From the NCBI RefSeq assembly GCF_018614415.1, contig NZ_JAGGOO010000086.1, positions 1 to 64,000 of the forward strand: a stretch of DNA of 64,000 bases. Direction: 5' to 3'. This DNA is from Streptomyces sp. ISL-12. GTDB taxonomy: Bacteria > Actinomycetota > Actinomycetes > Streptomycetales > Streptomycetaceae. Numbering within the stretch: the stretch's first letter is position 1; every line of letters starts with the position of its first letter. The notes under the pieces were generated by a model. The model worked only from the letters and a program-made list of their open reading frames with translations, was not told the origin of the DNA and did not search any database. Positions 56,301-58,345 of this stretch are shown piece after piece. The position numbers were made by a program, and so were the translations under genes.

Positions 56301-57442
56301 GTCTCGGTGCCGGACGGACGGCCGGCTGCGGGGGTGCCCGACGGCTGGGCTCCGGTGCCGACCGGCACATACCCGGTGACGTCCCCGCCGCTGCCGGTGG
56401 GGTCGCCCGCCTGGTTCGCGCCGTCGGTGGACTGACCACTGACGCCGCCCACGGCCGTGGGGGCGGCTCCCGCACCGCTCGCGTTGTACTCACTGAACTT
56501 GTCAGCGCCGAACACCTTGCCGTGCAGCCACTTGCTCCCGCCGCCCGCGGCACCCATGGCCGCGTCGGTCAGAAGTCCGCTGAGACCTCCACTGACGAAC
56601 GTCGACGCGTCGACGCCGAACTTCCCCTCGTACGCCAGTTTCGTGAAGGCCTCGGCGAAGGTCTCCGCCTGCCCCTCGTTCACGAAGGACGCCGGAAGCT
56701 CCATCGCCTCCTTCTTCCACTCCGGAGCGCCGTCGAGGAACTTTTTCGCGGCCGGCTGGAACGCCTGGCCGAAAGCTCCCGCGAAGAGCCCCGCGAACGC
56801 GCCCGTCACCGCCGACCGGCCGATGTCCGACCAGTCGAAGCTCTTGCGGCGCTGCCCGGGGTCATCGGGCACGCTCATCGAGAGCATCTGGGCGCCGAAG
56901 GTGACGAACGCTTCCTGCACCGCTTCCAGCGCCGCCGACAAAGGAGTCGGCACCGCCCGCCCCAGCCGTTGCAGGATGAGGGCCATCGCCAGCGCGCTCC
57001 GCGCTTCGGCAAGCGCTATCTGCCACACCGAAGTACCACCGGTGAAGAAGGAGGTCGCGATGATCGCCGCGATCGACGCCTTCAGCTCGACCCATTCAAG
57101 GATGAGCTCGTACTTGTTCTCCCGCAGACTCATCGACATGGTGGTCCGCTTGTCCGCCCGGTCCCGCAGATCATCCGCGAAACGGGTCAGATGGTTCTGC
57201 CCCTGATCATCGACGAACTCGTTCAACGCGGATTTGAACGCCCTGCCGACATCACCGGGCAGTTTGTCCGCCACGGCGGAGATGGCACCGTTCATCTCGT
57301 CCGCCCACGACCGGACATCCGTCTCCACCCGGGTCAGGGATCGCCGGCTCTGAAAGCCGAGATCCTCGTCACCGGTGGGGACACTCGCTCCGAGGAATAC
57401 TTGCAGGAACTCCCGGAGAGCGGGCGAGAAATCGATTGCCAT
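32399..57442 (-). CDS. giant 8347-residue modular T7SS-linked protein with repeated caspase-like (HG...C) modules
   Basis: One uninterrupted 25,044-bp frame. Residues 1-330 are helical with hydrophobic stretches (IAAIIATSFFTGGTSVWQIA, VTGAFAGLFAGAFGQAF), suited to export after the WXG100-type partner encoded 3 bp upstream. A Pro/Ser/Thr linker with internal repeats fills about 330-1350. Then come large repeated units. Each has an A part with (Q)GRNWTG, a PVVLVVPG strand, NHG and a (I/V)WLxxCWS block, a helical part (ALRLVRALRAVFG, FTLDLW), and a B part (VRNWT, PVVLGISGAGA). His/Cys pairs are H1087/C1130, H2065/C2112, H2946/C2993, H5407/C5454, H5832/C5879, H6684/C6731 and H7544/C7591. A beta-rich, non-repeated region covers about 3400-5350. 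It resembles proteins labelled 'lonely Cys domain' in Streptomyces (from memory). Peptidase activity is inferred. Confidence 0.8.
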   Translation of the reverse strand: MAIDFSPALREFLQVFLGASVPTGDEDLGFQSRRSLTRVETDVRSWADEMNGAISAVADKLPGDVGRAFKSALNEFVDDQGQNHLTRFADDLRDRADKRTTMSMSLRENKYELILEWVELKASIAAIIATSFFTGGTSVWQIALAEARSALAMALILQRLGRAVPTPLSAALEAVQEAFVTFGAQMLSMSVPDDPGQRRKSFDWSDIGRSAVTGAFAGLFAGAFGQAFQPAAKKFLDGAPEWKKEAMELPASFVNEGQAETFAEAFTKLAYEGKFGVDASTFVSGGLSGLLTDAAMGAAGGGSKWLHGKVFGADKFSEYNASGAGAAPTAVGGVSGQSTDGANQAGDPTGSGGDVTGYVPVGTGAQPSGTPAAGRPSGTETHTDTSPPPSTSSTPDTSSSYASDPDGAGTGTNVAGAPPVTPAPVPADTYQPPPTASVTDPVGTVPPPVQHGVPPLTAVTYPGVPLVSDPVTDPADDSASVYSDVSALGPGEEVDLDTASAVSDLSYTADLNDVSPVPTASDHPGADTVFSTLSPAGTAAGVPPTDMTSAESPLPAAVDVSASVAGSGVFSVPSSDTDFSSGPVDAASTGTSESGLPASATHPVPEPTRTVAGVPLTDVTSAGSSLPAAVGVSGSAAGSGATSVSSAGASPASEQVDAVSAGTPKSGLPASATHPVPESTQAPEPGSPTTDRPDTAASATGTATEGRDDTTAVPDTDTGTGTGTGTAGLPLAAGTGGVPTSVDQGPAESLSTQSSDQPSDPSAPQPGNPSGATSAGDQPVRPATTVTADSTTDTAPVTTPVTRSATDPVASGAEPLPVPPASSESNAPAPADPSGAPTDPVLAETVVAPADTPPSPVVAAPTGALPAAAGPPSSVGQQPQGRADQTAGISGPTEPAPADATPSPSPSSVQDVAAPGSPRDSDAFATPHTQPAESRPGTATTALPDAAPTVRTSSTDTPPPAHDARTAAPATGPAVQSGPHVHISAPVPTGSAATWSTPPVDAGSDMPSQATGWARQPDVTLRSVFTGDGQRIALTSFSDVDWARREPAYQNLHAATTYVSWTGGRSAPTAAVRPLPGGPGTFFFASHGSELGLELSAADGSRRVDDGSYVGRLLSGAARNGFTSITVLACGTRFRPGDRQRAQDLAGRIAEASGLTVYAPYGPVAVTRSVDGHTGPATMHVLDDDPGGRSSFVQASPGTLPPPAPQPVPETTTDSTADIGYPDPRDVNSGGRRRLPLGDLPPGYSPFSSGDRSGAPGPGGLPPVSSPFSPGSRSGVPGLGDLPPGYSPFSAAARDGEPGLGQLPTTHSPFGPGPGGRSAMPSPFQSADPWAAGPGFPAPQSTSLATAPANDVSHGAHTLLRTPRGHRQGRNWTGRPLSGLRTSGYAVVDTAGRMQSRDDTPWGDARVWAVVANVWEPGLIDGIVDDPDRPAGVPVLLVAPVSSTLEEPRLLADRLGTPVWSTDARHRLVEQTNGDTLVGFIDTDGDRPVGQWIHSRPGMVAPPGENTIKSTAGGAFWERDLLSHTMVHPETRESTGRLLYDDPLVYIPAAQHVSHATGLTAYGYAGDSSFELGDPGNPNSPDRILVHGPLNEAREDVIRFRPEMPDSQLAQWADHVGLDPSVANRLEHVRRWTRALRRAYGPTIDEPGSQADFYGQAMRGFAALQRLRENSGESTPLTWRALTDILQRFYGGHGRTTPPYPEALRSLLEQAGRHDGSGMPLAQFLSASSSIPSRPGPTAQGVTQTPGRTWTPFMSGPAGTTGGARGHTRGADPLAPSRRRPDPDAMADAAFHPSTLISLPDGRTQGRNWTGAALRPLDVQRTLVVRQIAGQRPEPVSRTAAPWQGRSNHAPWVVVADGDAHQVMMPVGNGRTRPFEAESVAAWVRADPELAGLSPDVDVVLVVPGAGGQDRTLPRAVADATGRRVWSTYGEARIQAVGGRSAIALVDRDPADAPFEKQHPLGAWFVTAPGMSPEQSDEAGFLTTLSGERVPDTAVSSRPVVGADHRAIGDISTADDSRRAEEGTAFLPGDIRQIIHRRPLVGTEIAAEPVPHEMAAAVRYRMVNHGHPGVAVLHLRSGDVVSVSGREYGEWLSRRRSVRELDPAAQIWLTACWGAAAEDHLGRSAENGPTPHVRDPLDPRFPAVGQATANATGRVTWSSSRTMGYALLDDDSHRDWWPFVQLATPDGGTRGRLVKFVPEPAGVELDDVARQAGLLTGQGPGPADVREVALRLVRALRAMFGPDVRQDGDYPRLLSGIGALERLRAGDEGLSAVTPFTLDLWHMVTRADAGLLPGAEADGPAYRAALGHAEQVVTQYPGATVSTTWSLPWLGVTTELFAAEPTRTSLVDAVVGDGSPAAPRDANVTHAFWSLANAQAHLGELDDDERSELAARVLHLPAAADTSPLSHVQDLLLLLARAAAAGRDITDPVAVASYDLELRGALSEGTSVPVLGSDVRSVRNWTGTEIGEINGWNLHRLQWRADGRLGAGDIIAAPWSDDAIGQPYLVLADVRQEHVVLELPGQPALDVPLDEVVDLIQRDRRQFRLPENSPVVLVPPGADVLGHPLPLAIAQRTGRPTFVHTGQVMLTNLHGIHFISQIPSDQEEFWSPVLPTDTADSDSGSDASSDVPSEASHDGAQDVDDVATSLAQVVLGDSPASPTTRARRFLFDASSVLGPAGGRAQGRDWTGGLDGSGGEIETSELRVYEQGEDGRLDLVDETDAPWAERDTPAPYVWAAQGDHEHVLRPGPQGRPERLAAPEFAEWVAADPALAVLPADVPVVLAVPYAGAQDLVLPRAVADRTGRRVWAPAGDGRLVRDAEDGRRGTAVVDHEPAVPLPQRRPLGVWVPVDPGGPDAVAVLPGEVEAFDGQVVRDTELHSRTLVADGERVGRVLIGDDNRTRERLSRTTLAELAGGDMLRVHPASLDVVGGDPLPREMTAAVRYRSQFHGAPGLAVYPLRAGGTVTVPAAAVAAEHARRREIRELGPGHQLWIDACWSGAATDDLGAPSHAAAPDSYVFDVLDPLHPAVAAAIANATGRVAWGATRMTGEWFDRSPYQMTTMTGAPARLVRFEPEPAGAELDALAARAGLVAPGTTRVPEPVRSLTLRLVRALRTAFGSTVAADVGADAYDRLLRGIGALEMLRSNDRRLRETTPLTMHLWQRAARARAGLGPDATPGPDAYAQVLDWARETRTTRPGTRLLDALPLPGVHAALGRMSRPVERTRLTRTVLRLADRDPVGERETARAMWALTRAAEILPADPAARQELATQVLHLDASRPPDMGEAMRLWDRIAQAEAAGRDVTDTDVLAAFDLEARGALTDATAITGARGGGRNFTGTPLGALDATTVDTWLVAEDGTVDGGPAVLAPWADEPDAAPAYVVWAPTVAGRPVLVLPGGEVVGVSGAEIAALLTADPVLLSADVKRPVVLAVPGAGREETPVHRTVTERTGRTAYAYPWQVSVQPGPDGGAHRIAVVMAAGQPLPEWSRSGSDSATDPFSYTQRAAVLATARSARSSSPSLLPSGEPGSPDARLLRRRFLRTAADGPDPLVAEIEAAVRYGLRNPEAGFPRLLLDTELGELVEETAGFGDGPDREAWLAEAETTMLEMVPGLVDQVRAKIADHFASVTGQRPETPVPTIESVFPAAVPPGPPGTLVPDGAEPDQDTAATDPPVDPTVGTPADATVDTVPSVAPVETRRWRLPAYVEDMRAGGRTTLYGLTGTDWVAEQIGALTSGGPATELMAELAGAPDTFLGHGRVFQVRGGDGWYDVTLAITRDPGEPRPLVVSVDTARQVATRTVNERSSTAAAGHSSTWSSGWALRGGGTFLVPTPQPGLMAGAALQANLAIGQRSVTVAVQDDVKDGRGVATQPGTVEVPRRFIWSLRVAKSGSGHARTLRGQGTVALRVPVEDLVPEGLRSRPTAFTPIGADTGRRIAAAVSLVMLTADAGRPYQGGGGIFDAIRSHLPAALTAPGAPGRTLAFEAASSEGLLRNLPRLLAGWVPSGELMSAHGDTAGGYRMRATITELAPVPRNYEDSAAPSDAQAPPAAAGAGQPGQTGEPTHPRLRTTRTTSGQRSTKVGEGTAWDIAVGPGIGIDALALGPRARVFLQPGLSGGRNRSLSVLAGTATKNSSDLAGDTVQYQARVRVEVQSTGGHPPAARTGRGRTAGADAQVWLYLRAEEAAELGLPLPDGVAPGPLTTHPGFERILPRGPLGTSTALQGLDTAGLLDAVHRHFTQDARLAGFLPGLPAADRAGASRRWTSPADESRMRNNERALYTALSPAGLQNRRRALFTTGVPVRLVRKHPASTETVVVRVRGRLTEGPAYRGDVGGWKTRYGHTTRAGTDSEAATRAGASLYGRFNARPMRGSFSLLGTASAEFSATRAGGTALRVTGETDNDGHAPTSVFDVRVAFEVEITSVSRSSQWRRLTTPGTPGRHTPAVTTLLAGAPATGGRETSTATSLSTLSIEPVPALLTSPAALTLTADRPEPTTPPAGSPVGSPAVSPVGGPRPVGGPEPLDVPPADGIGALYDPEWARPSAGASDLRDWLMVEDHGAGEHLRSLALDLLVQAAGDGDDALGVPGLDPASMIEAAFGPDGLATSFQAGPDQVWLVDELRFDRRWSGLLGAVGARVNVSAPTVVHVADGPPLSRTYTVRRGATGSAGQSLTIGTQLGLIGSGNSGSPVRLLGGVGASRSWSWSRGSSFGTEGAVESKHTMSAGEPMVLVQADLELLMVAEVSVRGGTPRVSSGGRRIPGAVLAWLTENEAHRLGLTTQGPAAPARTAPESADALAGLRLEGAGPLPLGLTERVPDFRRLLPALREELGRLRGQDHADRLLPHRLVEDRQRNTSRLMTVLSGLGSRGLLAGALDGGVPVELRQRDGTLAYVARLTVTRGTGVFHDRPAERRGSDITTSANFTRQTTRTRGRTQGGNVSLLPALRLSPSGDSSSGISAPVALAGQGTRAAVNGSQGKYGTGVTVSADPNAATVRVRFPLDVALELYQPGAHRDDAPAARVRLGPPPRGDDDRYALHRVLEADLRALAGSGAVSAPARHDRALSAPSMAPEQWRAAGTALPMEAQVHSFQGAPQVRAALERLVDGLGASAAFGTTGTPAASLLEGALSTEWLRSALPMLVATGGRIPVAFTDGFLDGQDLNVSIHARLTGGEVLGVGDRMLFDVVVGDAPGVPRLSETSAASTLTDAAGGGPPSGGAAWYQYREADLHNHTASGAVVLGRGADTVFTPGSGHAPRVRITGPSVLVRFDAEVLLEAGLRHRLGHLTGITDRTGEVVVGLPQPVVVRMELRSAAHLVAQNAIGDPRAALPFSGPLPKPAGGEPDWSARALFHDIHDAKGKTIGKASFAPGDWKHREPALSRVGDATAYVEWRRASDGRLDSDLRPLPFPNRPRFYLAGHGTRDGVEVIGQDGTPLPLGPDGIVRIAQNWSELAKLSSDTLLVLLACGPMNTDVGRRLAAVTGLTVVQPRWSAAATPPQGDRPARLHMLEAPDGTPGGLVLHRPGGRSETYEPDGTQPGPGTDPWEGTSYPGPEHRLSGRPTHPAYAKKTRIVHNGRPRGRNWTGADIDELDMSVTHVYQQVGQHEPNLVSDHPAPWGSDAWAVVADGDAGHVMFPGPDGRLTRVPVEQAAAWVLNDPGLLQYPPDADVVLVVPGVGGQQMTLVRDIADGTGRRVWATYGEARAFRLPRRRGISALGDRRRHVAALVGRVPVGTPAGEGPPLGAWLVADPAPGALRSAPAAGFRTLDGEQISDSEVDVRPAVNTVHRMFGGVSMEDDSRGNESATMLMPREIAKVTHQHPSGAEMNTELLPREMIAAARYRMSNHGLPGAAQLHLRSGRTVALSGREYAQWLGRQRAIRELDDEAQVWLNVCWSASATDRKLPPSIGQAAPSEYLFVADPLDPVLPALGQEVANAVKRIVWGGTRPTGFDFNTVDGNVLTPLTHIAAADGTRGRLVKFKPEPSADQLGALAVAAGLWPAGTTVPAGVGATALRLARALRAVFGLEVEDDAHLPDGTYARRLRGVGALERMRANDPELSRLTPFTLDLLAHTARAHSGLHPTAEPEAEHYRSVLRHAVKVANQSERPALLATWPIPWIDESLNTFADAGKRAERVREVLGLAPTASLESREFTHAFWSSVKATAHMRRFGVAEHKSLAAGALHLTVPPTEEHVKQWRLLLAASAAAGRDITDPVAVGVHDLVRRGALSRATMLPVAGSRALNVRNWTRARLQQFNDAQFQELARDAKGALYVAGVKKAPWAADAQYTAPYVILAEPHPTGVQINLPGDVALVVSRKELAELVRLDHMHLQLPPTAPVVLGISGAGSWGGGLMSDIANGTGRDVVANRAALAFAGAPSTLSQVPTDRSADWVWHRGPLASDLAAPPSSRARRAFSGGPGTSEQAEVHRAHAPSTLITSDDGWPQGRNWSAEPIGTLVVDRTYVHRVAGGRALHEEGAAPWPSDAWVVVADGSDSHVSLPRADGRLVPVPVSDAAAWVINDPELAEYPSSVPVVLVVPGVGAQDQAWQRSIADATGRTVWSTYGEARVRRLRNRHVITLVDRAPAGAVPRQQPVVGRWFATVPAAPGARPAQPGGSFRTVSNVVVDDADVWVRPAVGVSNEVHGALSMRDDHARLELPSGELPKDIRVLTHLRMPAETKTGTTELPPEMVASVKYRMTNHGLPGYTALRLNSGAEVRLSGREFAGWLSRRRGIQDLGSRDHIWLSMCWSATATDTPPWELSQASAVPHVADPLDPVYPAVGQETANLTRRTTWAHTRATGFRFTPGQADVEQVDYTEPNGTRGRVVMFRPEPLPEQLADLAVRAGLWREPGPVPSRTTATALRLVRALRAVFGPEVEQDAYHPQGAYDAHGVHGGLLKGAAALEQLRANDTLLHEVTPFTLDLWAFVARAHAGLAPAAEPTRAQYAAALEHATRAVHQPGATVLSTWSLPLLAGHAPGFAPDSDRFTANVRQIVGGRPSAPPHRRDVAHAFWSLVKARAQLESLPPQRRGALLYALHLPQVPTAQEAPALAGSLAVLMAQAAAAGRDLTDTMQVFAYDLVRRGALDDGQTLTGVTGTPNQRTVRNWTDIDVREVDPGQLLTSASDGPSASAVLSEAPWAAGHTRTTPYMVLAEPGPRGIRLRLRDGFTAWALPQELAELVRRDLVQLRLPRTSPVVLGISGAGAGPRLLPAALAQSTGRLVFAYTGPLELRRTGSSHTIATLPTGRPESWLRFAPQPPAASTGPVRNVGSQPLALSGAASGEDSSEVRHPAYAPETLIRSANGGFTGRSWTGSHIGSLVVDRTRVHRAAGGRSEREEVAPWPSDAWVVVADGNSGHVMLPGADGRLAPVPVDEAAAWVVNDPQLAEYPSSVPVVLVVPEVGAQDRVWPRMIADATGRTVWSTYGEARVRPQPNGHVIALVDRAPEGVHQSERPVVGRWFATDPAAAGVSRTQAQAAESFETTRNTVVDDADVMVRPAVSASHRAHGSVSEGDDNALLEAVNTDEPGDVRVRNWHSSYLLTEVRALPPEMVASVKYRMNNHGLPGHAVLRLKSGTDAMLSGREYGGWLSRRRSIRELAPDDHIWLSACWSATATDQLPGTSSSPLFPGSPLPHVADPLDPVFPALGQETANLTRRSTWANTRPVGYLLDDESPTGHRHTVVLESNGRGGRTVMFKPEPLPAQLADMASPAGVWQGSGPVPSEVRATVLRLVRALRAVFGPQVERDAYGRDGAYDPRSVHGRLLAGAGALERLRANDALLREVTPFTLDLWASVARAHARLAPSVEPGTAQYEAVLHAAKNAAAFPDATVLTAWPLPTLAASAPQFIPEQGQTRSDLTPVVRTYIGGDLSEPVRPRDVTHAFWSLVRARSLLESLPFPQRMRLLAVLHLPEAPAPDDGRKLAELSKRLLLLTARAAASGRDITKAVELAAYDLESRGAFSEQTLTKVTGVPGQGTVRNWTAVGVRDLESDRFQRLAPAADGSHESESYAESPWGKRAGWSTPYVVLAEARQDATAVLHLPDGTAQSVNHLELAELVRRDIAQLGLPATSPVVLGISGAGAATLPAAVMRLTGRPVFAYTGPVEPRPTGTGHTLAVRPTGRPEKWISAHPKAFTVPSAAARGAVPPSTATQSPTSPTPAFGGAPLLAQGGAGLPRPVVTGDGKDLAIALADALRTRPWRRPEDGPGDVPWLTAADTADTDAVAAGFESWLTGQLADDGDGGGAMAVSSLLPAGDGPVVTENDLRDAGIVLDPGRQMRLALSGNAMTPAELGLSPVHRLRLLLHGPRAPEATYARALLAARQLGIRLVLTEEDGADGTEHGFGDADAPVIRLRSDGWHRPFLSARGE
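53470..53760 (-). repeat. proline-rich LPPGYSPF repeats in the giant protein
   Basis: About four copies of a 21-24-residue unit follow one another: GDLPPGYSPFSSGDRSG, GGLPPVSSPFSPGSRSG, GDLPPGYSPFSAAARDG, GQLPTTHSPFGPG. They sit between the first HG...C module and the first full repeated unit. They look like a flexible spacer or a binding ladder. Confidence 0.7.
55264..55299 (-). repeat. hexanucleotide tandem repeat in the linker of the giant gene
   Basis: CGGTAC occurs four times and CGGTAT twice in a row, encoding alternating Thr with Gly or Asp (DTDTGTGTGTG). The unit is a multiple of three, so slippage would alter linker length without a frameshift. Flanking sequence at 55410-55830 also holds a duplicated segment of about 70 residues (SGLPASATHPVPE). 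Confidence 0.65.
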
Positions 57443-57445
57443 GAC

Positions 57446-57808
57446 CTACCGCTTGGCCCCGTCCGCGGCAGCACCGCTCGCCTGGTGGATATTGTCCAGG
57501 GCGTCCGACTGGGCCGTCCGAGCAGACCCTGCCTCGGCGTCCACAGCCCCGACCAGATGAAGGAAACCCGAAGTGAGGGCGTCCAGAGTCTCGGTGATCT
57601 GCTGCCGCTCCAATCTCATCTGCGGACCCACCTGATCGGCGAAGTCATCGCCCACGTTCTCCTGGCCCCACCAGTACTCGTACTTGGAGAACTCCTCATC
57701 GAGCAGTCCCCGCAAGCCTTTGATCTTCGCGATGATGTCACCGAGGGGGCCTGTGTCGAATTCGTCGAAATTGAACTCGTAACCCTTCGACTGCGACACG
57801 TCACTCAC
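57446..57808 (-). CDS. WXG100-like ESX secretion partner
   Basis: This 120-residue helical protein has the central WxG-like turn (YEYWWGQENVGDDFA) between two predicted helices and a long second helix (ERQQITETLDALTSGFLHLV), the helical hairpin of ESX substrates. It ends 3 bp before the giant gene and overlaps the YbaB-like gene by 8 bp (GTGAGTGA), so the three are translated as a unit. By analogy with LXG/WXG partner pairs it probably binds the helical N-terminus of the giant protein and guides it to the secretion ATPase. Confidence 0.78.
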   Translation of the reverse strand: MSDVSQSKGYEFNFDEFDTGPLGDIIAKIKGLRGLLDEEFSKYEYWWGQENVGDDFADQVGPQMRLERQQITETLDALTSGFLHLVGAVDAEAGSARTAQSDALDNIHQASGAAADGAKR

Positions 57809-58289
57809 CCGCCGTTCGGTTGTTCGCCCCGCCCGGGGCGCCCGGGGGTTCGTCCTCGTACATCTCGTCCCGGAGTCGGTTCATCGACGCCGGGCGAGAA
57901 GGAGTTGCGCTTTCGCTGATCAGGGAACCGAATATCTCGTCCCAGTCCAGCCCCGAGCCGTGCGCACGGCTTCGCTCACCGGGCGTCCGCCGCACGACGG
58001 GATCGAACACGTCCATCACACGACGCGCCATGTCCGCGCGGGCCGCGTTGATGGCCTGGAGAATCACGGAGGAGAGGTCGGCAGGGGACATCTTCTTGTA
58101 CTTGCCGTCGAGGAACTCCAAGCTCGTCACCTCACCCTGGGGCCCGACGGCCACCCGCACCGACCGGTCCGGGGAGTGCTTGGACACCGACGCCCGGGAC
58201 AGGTCCTCCTTGGCTCTGGCCACGGCCTCTTCGGTGGCCTTGAGCTGTGCCATCGCCCGGGCGACCCGGTCCTCCATCGGCTGGCTCAC
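57801..58289 (-). CDS. YbaB/EbfC-family protein
   Basis: The 162-residue protein has the YbaB core: an N-terminal helix (MEDRVARAMAQLKATEEAVA), strands with VRVAVGPQGEVTSLEFLDG, and a helix (SPADLSSVILQAINAARADM). It has an acidic, Gly/Pro-rich tail of about 60 residues not found in the classic nucleoid protein. YbaB-like proteins are common in actinomycete ESX loci, where their role is not known; a chaperone-like function is as likely as DNA binding. The GTG start follows GAAGGGAAG. It overlaps the downstream WXG100-like gene by 8 bp. Confidence 0.83.
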   Translation of the reverse strand: MSQPMEDRVARAMAQLKATEEAVARAKEDLSRASVSKHSPDRSVRVAVGPQGEVTSLEFLDGKYKKMSPADLSSVILQAINAARADMARRVMDVFDPVVRRTPGERSRAHGSGLDWDEIFGSLISESATPSRPASMNRLRDEMYEDEPPGAPGGANNRTAGE

Positions 58290-58345
58290 TGTCTTCCCTT
58301 CACTTCACTCATCACGGAGTACGGCGGTCATCAGGACGGGACAAC

